From Bacteroidota bacterium (lineage in GTDB: Bacteria > Bacteroidota > Bacteroidia > Chitinophagales > Chitinophagaceae), in the NCBI GenBank assembly GCA_023409675.1, contig JAEYRC010000318.1, forward strand, positions 1-7,649: a stretch of 7,649 bases of DNA, read 5' to 3'. The position numbers and the translations under genes were made by a program. Below, one piece after another: positions 1-6,427 of the stretch (positions are counted from its first letter, which is position 1; the number at the start of each line of letters is the position of its first letter). A model generated the notes under the pieces. The model saw only the letters and a list, made by a program, of their open reading frames with translations. It made no database searches and was not told the origin of the DNA.

Positions 1-33
1 TCTGGATTGCTTCGCCTTCGGCTCGCAATGACG
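1..33 (+). repeat. REP-like element, copy 1 (+)
   Basis: Complete plus-orientation copy at the window edge. The outer arms are attgc and gcaat, and the inner stem is gcc/ggc around a ttc loop. It matches copy 3 over 32 bases without a gap. Its left flank is not visible. Confidence 0.8.
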
Positions 34-91
34 GAAACGCTTTTGCTACAAGACGTTGCGGGGTGCGGGTCCAATTACAGCATTTTTTGCA

Positions 92-126
92 CGTCATTGC
101 GAGGGCTTTGCCCGAAGCAATCCAGA
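92..126 (-). repeat. REP-like element, copy 2 (-)
   Basis: Minus-orientation copy. It starts cgtcattgcgag and ends gaagcaatccaga. The inner stem is longer than in the plus copies, gggc/gccc around a ttt loop. The flanks match the reverse complement of copy 1. Confidence 0.8.
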
Positions 127-172
127 CCCTCTGGTTTGCAATTGACGGGAAGGTCATCATTGTTTAATTTAC

Positions 173-204
173 CTGGATTGCTTCGCCTTCGGCTCGCAAT
201 GACG
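173..204 (+). repeat. REP-like element, copy 3 (+)
   Basis: Plus-orientation copy identical to copy 1 over its 32 bases. Its first half is also mirrored just downstream, at 204-216, giving a 13-bp perfect inverted repeat. Confidence 0.8.
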
Positions 205-271
205 AAGGCGAAGCAACGTATTCATACCCTAATGGTTTGGGTGTTATGATTCAATACACACACTTGCTTTA

Positions 272-306
272 CGTCATTGCGAGGGCTCTGCCCGAAGCAT
301 TCCAGA
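272..306 (-). repeat. REP-like element, copy 4 (-)
   Basis: Minus-orientation copy lying exactly 180 bases after copy 2. It differs from copy 2 in the loop (tct instead of ttt) and by one a-to-t change at base 300 in the outer arm. Confidence 0.8.
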
Positions 307-352
307 CAATTACTAATATTCACAGTGGCTCCCTGTTCATTGTTTTGTTTTC

Positions 353-384
353 CTGGATTGCTTCGCCTCCGGCTCGCAATGACG
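353..384 (+). repeat. REP-like element, copy 5 (+)
   Basis: Plus-orientation copy exactly 180 bases after copy 3. It differs from copy 3 only in the loop, tcc instead of ttc, and the gcc/ggc stem is kept. Confidence 0.8.
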
Positions 385-397
385 AAAGTCAGCGTGG

Positions 398-420
398 CTC
401 GCTTTTTCGGTTTGCAATGA
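398..420 (+). repeat. Degenerate REP-like copy
   Basis: The stretch gctcgctttttcgg followed by tttgcaatga can be aligned to the right-hand part of the element with one gap and several substitutions. It is probably a decayed copy, but chance similarity is not excluded because the left flank is missing. Confidence 0.4.
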
Positions 421-448
421 AGGGCGATTAGCTTGGTTCCACTTTACA

Positions 449-460
449 GGATTGCTTCGC
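449..460 (+). repeat. Truncated REP-like copy at the 3' end of the Nudix gene
   Basis: The twelve bases ggattgcttcgc match the left end of the element exactly. The right half is absent: base 461 is followed at once by the stop codon (complement of 462-464) of the minus-strand regulator gene. Confidence 0.6.
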
Positions 461-461
461 T

Positions 462-1175
462 TTATAATTTGTTGATCGGAGTGGCAACTGCAGCACTAAC
501 ATTATTTTTTTTGAAACGGTAGAGTTTTCCCGGACGATGAGGTACATCCGTTTCCATTTCCTTTACATCTTCAAGCCAGTTCATCAGAAAAAATTTCTTC
601 CGGAAATTTCTTCGGTCGAGCGGAGTATCCAAAATGGCTTCATATACCTGCTGCAATGCCCGTAGAGAAAATTTTTCGGGCAGAAGGTTTCTCACCACCG
701 GATACTTGATCACTTTCGCCCGCAGTTTTTTTACGCAGGCATCAAGAATTTTTTTATGGTCGAACGCCAGTGACTGTATCTCATAAACGGGATGCCAGTG
801 CAATTCATGATGTTCGAGCTTTAACTGATGATCCCGGATATTGACCAGCGAATAGTAAACCACAGTGATAACCCGGCCCGCGGGATGCCGGTCAACCGTA
901 CCAATCGTAAATACCTGTTCCAGAAATACATCATCTAACCCCGTGCGGGCTTTTAACACCCTGTAGGGTGCATCTTCCAGATTTTCATTGCGTTTAACCA
1001 GATCTCCCAGCAGCGACCACTCCTCCTCAAAGCCCTCCAGATCCGATTTGATCAGCAATACCTTCAGCGTATTCTGTTCGTATCCGAATATGACACAGTC
1101 AACAGACAATGCCATCTGGAAATCCTCACGGTTTTCCCGGGTAAGTTCGGCTATCGTTTTTTTTCCTGCTGACAT
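462..1175 (-). CDS. Nudix-fold transcriptional regulator (NrtR/AraR-like) with C-terminal winged helix
   Basis: This 237-residue protein is probably a ligand-responsive DNA-binding regulator, not a hydrolase. Residues about 20-135 form a Nudix domain. The Nudix box (58-80) keeps E64, R72 and G79, but the REUxEE core reads R72-V-L-K-A76-R77, so the metal-binding glutamates are gone. The C-terminal part carries LAFDHKKIL (136-144), LLPEKF (164-169), then LDRRNFRKKF (186-195) and HRPGKLYRF (213-221), the pattern of the winged-helix domain in Bacteroidota Nudix regulators. Characterised relatives bind ADP-ribose-type nucleotides (NrtR) or arabinose (AraR); the ligand here cannot be told. The gene lies 50 bp downstream of the secreted amylase on the same strand, suggesting cotranscription or control of alpha-glucan use. 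No clear Shine-Dalgarno sequence precedes the ATG. Its stop codon abuts a truncated repeat element. Confidence 0.85.
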   Translation of the reverse strand: MSAGKKTIAELTRENREDFQMALSVDCVIFGYEQNTLKVLLIKSDLEGFEEEWSLLGDLVKRNENLEDAPYRVLKARTGLDDVFLEQVFTIGTVDRHPAGRVITVVYYSLVNIRDHQLKLEHHELHWHPVYEIQSLAFDHKKILDACVKKLRAKVIKYPVVRNLLPEKFSLRALQQVYEAILDTPLDRRNFRKKFFLMNWLEDVKEMETDVPHRPGKLYRFKKNNVSAAVATPINKL

Positions 1176-1197
1176 ACCAGGCGTTTCTAATTTATAA

Positions 1198-1205
1198 GAA
1201 AGGTA
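1198..1205 (-). promoter_or_regulatory. Possible -7 box for the Nudix regulator gene
   Basis: On the minus strand the sequence TACCTTTC matches the Bacteroidota -7 consensus TAnnTTTG at seven of eight positions. It lies 22 bases before the ATG at 1175. No good -33 TTG is seen at the usual distance, so cotranscription from the amylase promoter is equally possible. Confidence 0.2.
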
Positions 1206-1225
1206 ATATTTTCTGTCTGACCAGT

Positions 1226-4111
1226 TTACCGACCCATGATCACCTGTATGGTTTTACGAAAACCTCCATAATCCATTACCACAAAGTAAGTGCCCCGCTG
1301 CTGCACCCCGGAACCCTTCAGCAGCGCGCCCAGGCTAATCTGATGCCGGCCTTTCAAACGGTAACGGCTATCCGCCACGCCTACCTGCTGTCCGTATGCA
1401 TTCCGGATACTGAAGCCTACGATTCCGCTTTTCGGTATTTCCATCGAAATAATGCTTTCCGCAGAAGCCGGATTGGGATAAACAGTCAGATACGTGGACG
1501 CTGCGAGCATATCCGTTTCCCGAACGGAAGTGAGGATATGAGTGATATTCCGGTTAACATACAGCCGGTATTCTCCGGGCTGAAGCGTAAACTGCTGTGC
1601 ATTGCCCGTAGCATTGAAGGTAGCGCCTGTAAGGTAATTATACCAGGTGCCCGCCTGGGTAAAACTGATGTCAACCGTTAAGGGCGTTACATCAAAATTT
1701 CCAATAAGCACCAGGTCGGAAGTATCGGTGCTCAGCTTTATCCATTTAAAAGCGCCATCCGTTTTATAGCTTGCCGCGCCATCAGTAAACACGGCTGAAT
1801 ACAGGGAATGATGCCTTAACTCCAGTAAAGCGGTATACAGTTCGTGCAGCCGCTTTCGGGAAGATTGCTGCAGGTAATCCCACTTTACAGGTTTGGGCGC
1901 TGTACGGCAATCGGGACTGATGGTTCCGTTTTCGCAGTAATTGATCGAATAATCATAACCCTGTTCTCCAAACTGCCAGATCATTTTCGGACCGGGAATC
2001 ATCAGGAAAAACGTAGCTGCCAGTTCAGCCCGCTGCAGGGCAGTACCGATCTGTTTTACGGAATAGGCACCCGATGAGTTGCCATAGTTGATATTCTTAA
2101 AGACGATTCTTTCTTCATCATGGCTCTCCATATACGTAATCAGGTGGCGATTGTTCCAGCCACGCTCCCGGGCAAAACCCTGCCGGAAATCACTCTCCTG
2201 TAACCAGCCCATCGACGCTTCGGCAAATGCATGATTGAGGTTACCCCATAAAAGCATCCCATGGTCAGCAAGTTTCTTCTCTTCATCGTTATGGGCAAAA
2301 TGTTCCAGTATCACATACGCGCCCTCACTGCTTTGTTGCACCGTATCATAATAGGCCTTCCAGATGGCAATTCGCCCTGAATCTTCCCGGCTCCAGGTCG
2401 TGATATCGCAATTCTCACCATTCGGATCACAGGTATTGTTTTGCGTGAATCCTTTCGACAGATCGAAGCGGAAACCGTCGATCTTGTATTCCGTTAACCA
2501 GTGCCTGATGACCCGGCCCGTAAAACTTTTGGTAGCCTGCCGTTCATGATTCATATCATACCCCACATTGAATCCGTGACGCGGTACCGGATTGAACCAG
2601 GGGTTATCCGCCGTTGGCCGGCCCGACGATGCGTCGAAATACATCTGCACCAGGGGCGACTGCCCGAATTGATGGTTCAGCGCCAGGTCCATAATTACTG
2701 CAATGCCCTCTTTATGACAGGCATCTATAAACGCTTTCAACCGATCGGCGGGTCCATAGAACTTATCAGGAGTGAAATAAAATGATGGATTATACCCCCA
2801 GCTGATATTGCCCTCAAATTCATTGAACGGCAGCAGTTCAATAGCGTTTATACCCAGGCGTTTTAAATAACCAAGTGTATCTTTTAATGTATTCCAGTCG
2901 GCAGTTGACAGAAAATCACGGAGCAACAATTCATAAATGATCAGCCCTTCTTTACGCGGTCGCGTAAAATCGGTTACCTCCCAGTCATAGGCTTCGCGAC
3001 CGGTTTGCAGTACTCCGGCAATACCCGTGGTTTTTCCGGTGGGATAAGGCTTCAGCCCGGGATATTTTATAGTGGAGATGAATGGATCATTAACCGGATC
3101 GAGAATGAGTTCACTATATGGGTCGGCTATTCTGATATTGCCCACCTGGTATTGAAACGCGTATTGACGCCCGGGTTCAAGTCCGGTGATCCTGGTCCAG
3201 AAGCGTAAACTGTCAGGGGTCAATTTCATCTGGTGCGCGGCAGTCTGTGTCCAGTCATTGAAGTCGCCCAGAACACTTACGCGGCTCTTCCCGGGTGCAT
3301 ACAGTACCAGAATCGCAGAACTGTCACCTTCTTCATAATTTATTCCATCGTCTACCCCTGCAGGTAAGGGTTCAACAACCGTAGCGGATGCGATGAAAAC
3401 ATTCAGGGTATCCGCATGAATTTCACCCTCACTTTCAGCCCGGCCTATGATCTGATAATTGCCCGGTTTATTAAAGGTAAACGATTCCTGCACCAGCGTA
3501 GAACTGGGTTCAAAGGCAATTTCTGAGCCGCCGGCATACAGTCGCAGCGAGGATATTTTATTTGAAATATAAGTAAAGCGATACGATTCACCCACTGATC
3601 GTTCAATCGGTCCGGGAGCCGGATTAAACGTAGGTTCGGAAGCGGGTTCAGCAAACCTTCCGGTAAGTCTGCCATCATACAGGTCAAAAAACATATCCGA
3701 ACCATCGGCATTGCGCTGAACCACCGTACCATCTCCATTGCGGAGCAGCAGCGCAACCTTTCGGATTTTTACCTGGGAAGGAACATTAAAGAATGAACGG
3801 ATATTTGAAATCGTATAACGGTAACGGTTATTTCCCAGGTACGTGGCTTTGGCGGCCGCGGGGGTAGTTCCCCATACAAAGGGTACGCTATCCCAGGCAT
3901 TGGCATCGTTGCCCAGGATCGCGCCAATATGTACATATACATCATTGGTCTGTGCATAATTCAGCAGTCCTTTATTTCCATGACTAACATTGATGGTGAT
4001 ATTTACCGTACTGGTATCGCGCGGAAAGCTGGGCCCTGTAACCAGCAACTGAGCTGAGACAGTGGTGCTCAGCAACAGCAGCAGCATACAAAAATGCAGG
4101 GGGTTTTTCAT
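1226..4111 (-). CDS. Secreted GH13 alpha-amylase-family glycosidase with CBM48 and T9SS sorting domain
   Basis: This 961-residue enzyme probably hydrolyses alpha-glucans (starch or glycogen type) outside the cell. Residues 1-20 are a Sec signal peptide ending SA-Q, with no lipobox cysteine. Residues about 22-150 form a beta-rich N-terminal module with the KIRKVALLLRNGDG stretch common in Bacteroidota glycosidases. Residues about 155-243 look Ig-like. A CBM48-like domain follows, with GDFNDW at 282-287. The GH13 barrel starts near 389: region I DLALNH (475-480), region II GFRFDLSKGF with nucleophile D550, region III ILEHF with acid/base E603, region IV ESHDEER with D665, and a WGYNPSFYF stretch (438-446). 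All three catalytic acids are present. A beta domain C follows (about 775-853). Residues 874-961, from LTVYPNP, form a type A T9SS sorting domain. Cysteine pairs 561/568 and 726/735 could form disulfides. Exact substrate and linkage are not readable from sequence. Confidence 0.92.
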   Translation of the reverse strand: MKNPLHFCMLLLLLSTTVSAQLLVTGPSFPRDTSTVNITINVSHGNKGLLNYAQTNDVYVHIGAILGNDANAWDSVPFVWGTTPAAAKATYLGNNRYRYTISNIRSFFNVPSQVKIRKVALLLRNGDGTVVQRNADGSDMFFDLYDGRLTGRFAEPASEPTFNPAPGPIERSVGESYRFTYISNKISSLRLYAGGSEIAFEPSSTLVQESFTFNKPGNYQIIGRAESEGEIHADTLNVFIASATVVEPLPAGVDDGINYEEGDSSAILVLYAPGKSRVSVLGDFNDWTQTAAHQMKLTPDSLRFWTRITGLEPGRQYAFQYQVGNIRIADPYSELILDPVNDPFISTIKYPGLKPYPTGKTTGIAGVLQTGREAYDWEVTDFTRPRKEGLIIYELLLRDFLSTADWNTLKDTLGYLKRLGINAIELLPFNEFEGNISWGYNPSFYFTPDKFYGPADRLKAFIDACHKEGIAVIMDLALNHQFGQSPLVQMYFDASSGRPTADNPWFNPVPRHGFNVGYDMNHERQATKSFTGRVIRHWLTEYKIDGFRFDLSKGFTQNNTCDPNGENCDITTWSREDSGRIAIWKAYYDTVQQSSEGAYVILEHFAHNDEEKKLADHGMLLWGNLNHAFAEASMGWLQESDFRQGFARERGWNNRHLITYMESHDEERIVFKNINYGNSSGAYSVKQIGTALQRAELAATFFLMIPGPKMIWQFGEQGYDYSINYCENGTISPDCRTAPKPVKWDYLQQSSRKRLHELYTALLELRHHSLYSAVFTDGAASYKTDGAFKWIKLSTDTSDLVLIGNFDVTPLTVDISFTQAGTWYNYLTGATFNATGNAQQFTLQPGEYRLYVNRNITHILTSVRETDMLAASTYLTVYPNPASAESIISMEIPKSGIVGFSIRNAYGQQVGVADSRYRLKGRHQISLGALLKGSGVQQRGTYFVVMDYGGFRKTIQVIMGR

Positions 4112-4132
4112 AGCAGGTGGAATTGGTCGTGT

Positions 4133-4140
4133 CTAAAATA
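4133..4140 (-). promoter_or_regulatory. Possible -7 box for the amylase gene
   Basis: On the minus strand TATTTTAG matches TAnnTTTG at seven of eight positions, 21 bases before the amylase ATG at 4111. A TTG lies 16 bases upstream of it, somewhat closer than the usual -33 spacing. The box sits inside an imperfect dyad (arms GTGT 4129-4132 and ACAC 4140-4143). Confidence 0.3.
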
Positions 4141-4237
4141 CACAGAATTCAATTTTCAAGCGACTTTTTGAAGGAATAATGATAAAATAAATGCCGGCTG
4201 AACCACAATTTAGCCTTCAGGGGATGCGGTATTGCGT

Positions 4238-4245
4238 TATTTTTG
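4238..4245 (+). promoter_or_regulatory. -7 promoter box for ligA
   Basis: TATTTTTG is a full match to the Bacteroidota -7 consensus TAnnTTTG. It ends 17 bases before the ATG at 4263, implying a short leader. No strong -33 element is visible. Its position inside the longer reading frame from 4191 argues that translation begins at 4263. Confidence 0.5.
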
Positions 4246-4262
4246 ATTCAAAACCGCTATTC

Positions 4263-6362
4263 ATGCCGGAGCAAAACGACATTCTTTCGCTGCAGAAAAC
4301 CACCGAAAGCTTACTGGAAAAAATTGACCAGGACCAGGCCGGACCAGATATGCTACCGGCTTTGCGTGACGTGATCCGTTTTCATGAACACCGGTATTAT
4401 GTTGAGAATGACCCCTTGATTGCGGATGTGGAATTCGACCGCTTGTATAAAGCACTGGAAAAACTGGAAAAAGCGCATCCTTCTTTGGTAACACCTGATT
4501 CACCCACGCAACGGGTAGCCTCGGGCTTAACGGAAAGCTTCCTGAGCACACCGCATCTTGTACCTATGCTGTCGCTGGATAACTCATACGATCAGGAGGA
4601 TCTGCTGGAATGGGACCGTAAAGCAAGAACCCTGGCTCAGCTACCGGCCATAACCTATTGTGTTGAACCAAAATTTGACGGAGCCAGCATTTCACTTGTG
4701 TATGAAAATGATCAACTGGTGCGAGCGGTAACCCGTGGAAATGGTATAGAAGGAGATGATATCACCAACAATATACGGCAGATCAGGAGTGTGCCGCTAT
4801 CGGCCCGGTTCAGCGATTATGGATTGCAGTTAGTCGAGATCCGGGGAGAGGTGCTCATGAATAAAGTTCGCTTTAAAGAGTACAATGACATGCTCACCGC
4901 GCAGCAGTTACCGCCACTTGCCAATCCGCGGAATGCCGCTGCCGGAACGCTGCGAATAAAAGACCCTGCGGAGGTCAGGCGCAGAAACCTTGAAGTTTTC
5001 CTCTACAGCATCAGTTTTTATATCCCCCTTCCCGGGGTAGCAGTTCCTGAGCTGCTGAATACCCATGAAGGGGCATTGGAAATGCTCGACAGGCTGGGTT
5101 TCAGGGTACCGCGGAAGGAGAAAAAGGTTTTTGAAGCTATTGATGGTGTGGTACGCTATTGTGCAGCATTTGAAGCCGGCCGCGATGAACTGCCTTTTGA
5201 AATCGACGGCATGGTGGTTAAGGTGAATGATGTAAGCCTGCAGGAGCGCCTGGGCATGACCACACATCATCCGAGGTGGGCGATAGCGTATAAATTCAAA
5301 GCCCGTCAGGCTACCAGCCGGATACAGGGGGTAGATTTTTTTGTTGGCCGAACCGGGGCCATAACGCCTGTCGCCCGTATTGAACCGGTGCCCATTGGCG
5401 GCGTTACCGTTTCGAATGTATCGCTCTTCAATGAAGATGTGATCCGGGAGAAAGATCTTCGTATAGGCGATGCCGTGTTAGTGGAACGCGCCGGAGATGT
5501 AATTCCCTATATTGTCAAACCTCTTACCGATGTTCGTACAGGAGATGAAATACCGGTAATCTTTCCGGAAAAATGCCCGGTATGCGCAGACCCTCTGGTT
5601 AAGGCTGATGATGAAGCGGTATGGCGGTGTATAAACATCAATTGCCGGGCCCAGGTGGTGGAACGAATGGTGCACTTCGCGAGCCGTGATGCGATGGATA
5701 TCCGCGGACTGGGAGATGCCCTGATCCGGAAGTTTTTTGAACTGGGCATCTTAACGGATATCCCCGGCATCTATCATTTACCCTATGATCGTATTGCCGT
5801 ACTGGAAGGATTTGGTTCCCGCAGTGTTGCTAATCTGCAGGCAGCAACCGAAAAATCAAAATCACAGCCTTTGCACCGGCTGATCTTTGGCCTGGGCATT
5901 CGTTTTGTAGGAGAAACTACAGCAAAAACCCTTGCGCAGGCGGTGAAACACTTGCTCGAACTCAGGGATTTTACACTGGAAGATCTTCAGCATTTGGAAG
6001 ACATAGGTCCTAAAGTAGCTTCCAGCGTGAAGGCCTTTTTTGAAATAGAGGATAATATCCGGATGCTGGAACAACTGGAGGCAAGTGGCTTATCGCTAAA
6101 AAATACCAAACGTGATTTTGCGGCAGATACCAGCCTTGCCGGTCAGACATTTTTGTTCACGGGTACATTGCCCACCCTTAAACGCAGTGAAGCGGAAGGG
6201 ATGGTAGAACTGCATGGCGGGCAGGTACTCAGTGGGGTTAGCAGCCGGCTCAACTACCTGGTTGCCGGAGCCGATGCGGGGAGCAAGCTGGAAAAAGCAA
6301 AAAAGATAGCGACCGTGCGCATTATCAGTGAAGCGGAATTTCTGACGCTGGTATCGCGATAA
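4263..6362 (+). CDS. ligA: NAD+-dependent DNA ligase LigA
   Basis: LigA seals nicks in duplex DNA in the cytoplasm during replication and repair, using NAD+ to adenylate itself. From the ATG at 4263 the protein has 699 residues, a little above the family norm. Domain Ia, which binds the NMN part of NAD+, shows HRYYV (43-47) and DVEFD (55-59). The adenylation domain has KFDG with nucleophile lysine K137, the EIDGMVVKV motif (313-321) and AIAYKFK (340-346). An OB fold follows. The zinc finger has C438, C441, C456 and C461. Helix-hairpin-helix repeats occupy roughly 470-610, and a BRCT domain closes the protein (about 621-699, FTGTL at 632-636). All parts are intact. An in-frame ATG at 4191 would add 24 residues without family support, and it lies upstream of a consensus promoter box. 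The gene is divergent from the amylase. Confidence 0.97.
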   Translation: MPEQNDILSLQKTTESLLEKIDQDQAGPDMLPALRDVIRFHEHRYYVENDPLIADVEFDRLYKALEKLEKAHPSLVTPDSPTQRVASGLTESFLSTPHLVPMLSLDNSYDQEDLLEWDRKARTLAQLPAITYCVEPKFDGASISLVYENDQLVRAVTRGNGIEGDDITNNIRQIRSVPLSARFSDYGLQLVEIRGEVLMNKVRFKEYNDMLTAQQLPPLANPRNAAAGTLRIKDPAEVRRRNLEVFLYSISFYIPLPGVAVPELLNTHEGALEMLDRLGFRVPRKEKKVFEAIDGVVRYCAAFEAGRDELPFEIDGMVVKVNDVSLQERLGMTTHHPRWAIAYKFKARQATSRIQGVDFFVGRTGAITPVARIEPVPIGGVTVSNVSLFNEDVIREKDLRIGDAVLVERAGDVIPYIVKPLTDVRTGDEIPVIFPEKCPVCADPLVKADDEAVWRCININCRAQVVERMVHFASRDAMDIRGLGDALIRKFFELGILTDIPGIYHLPYDRIAVLEGFGSRSVANLQAATEKSKSQPLHRLIFGLGIRFVGETTAKTLAQAVKHLLELRDFTLEDLQHLEDIGPKVASSVKAFFEIEDNIRMLEQLEASGLSLKNTKRDFAADTSLAGQTFLFTGTLPTLKRSEAEGMVELHGGQVLSGVSSRLNYLVAGADAGSKLEKAKKIATVRIISEAEFLTLVSR

Positions 6363-6405
6363 AATATTCTTATAACGGTATTGCCTATTGGCGTATCTTT
6401 TTTTG

Positions 6406-6413
6406 TAACTTTA
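6406..6413 (+). promoter_or_regulatory. Possible -7 box for the HNH-like gene
   Basis: TAACTTTA matches TAnnTTTG at seven of eight positions, with a TTG at 6381-6383, 22 bases upstream. A competing near-match, TATCTTTT, is at 6394-6401. The ATG follows at 6428. No Shine-Dalgarno sequence at useful spacing is seen, as AAAGG touches the start codon. Confidence 0.3.
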
Positions 6414-6427
6414 AAAAAAAGCAAAGG

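Larger units (their letters stand above)
1..460. repeat. Cluster of REP-like palindromic repeats in alternating orientation
   Basis: This gene-free stretch is built around a short element of about 32-35 bp that begins ggattgcttcg and ends ctcgcaatgacg in the plus orientation. Clear copies lie at 1-33 (+), 92-126 (-), 173-204 (+), 272-306 (-) and 353-384 (+). A degenerate copy is at 398-420 and a truncated one at 449-460. Each clear copy is an imperfect hairpin, with outer arms attgc/gcaat and an inner GC stem closed by a three-base loop. Elements with cores of this kind are, from general knowledge, scattered in many copies through the intergenic DNA of various bacteria. No transposase or RAYT gene is in the window. 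Open frames across this stretch are translations of the repeat and are not credible genes. The cluster may continue beyond base 1. Confidence 0.85.

Noticed and set aside
7..249. Open frame of 80 codons over the left repeats (and another at 237-431)
   Set aside because: The translations are repeat sequence read through, with the same LLRLRLAMT peptide recurring; there is no family resemblance and no start-site signal.
1..460. CRISPR-like array
   Set aside because: Copies alternate in orientation, spacers vary and are partly related to each other, and no cas gene is nearby.
1343..3208. Several plus-strand open frames of 60-110 codons opposite the amylase gene
   Set aside because: The minus-strand frame is a continuous multidomain enzyme with all GH13 motifs; the opposite frames carry no recognisable domain and are shadows.
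4155..4172. Inverted repeat TTCAA / TTGAA upstream of the amylase gene
   Set aside because: Five-base arms in A/T-rich DNA are expected by chance, and it is not centred on either promoter.
4908..5270. Minus-strand 120-codon frame inside ligA (also 4261-4551 and 6254-6550)
   Set aside because: These are antisense shadows of the well-conserved ligase or of the HNH-like gene start; no domain is recognisable.
6376..6404. Rho-independent terminator after ligA from ttgcc/ggcg plus T-run
   Set aside because: The stem is only about four pairs with a wobble and fails to extend, so it is too weak to call.
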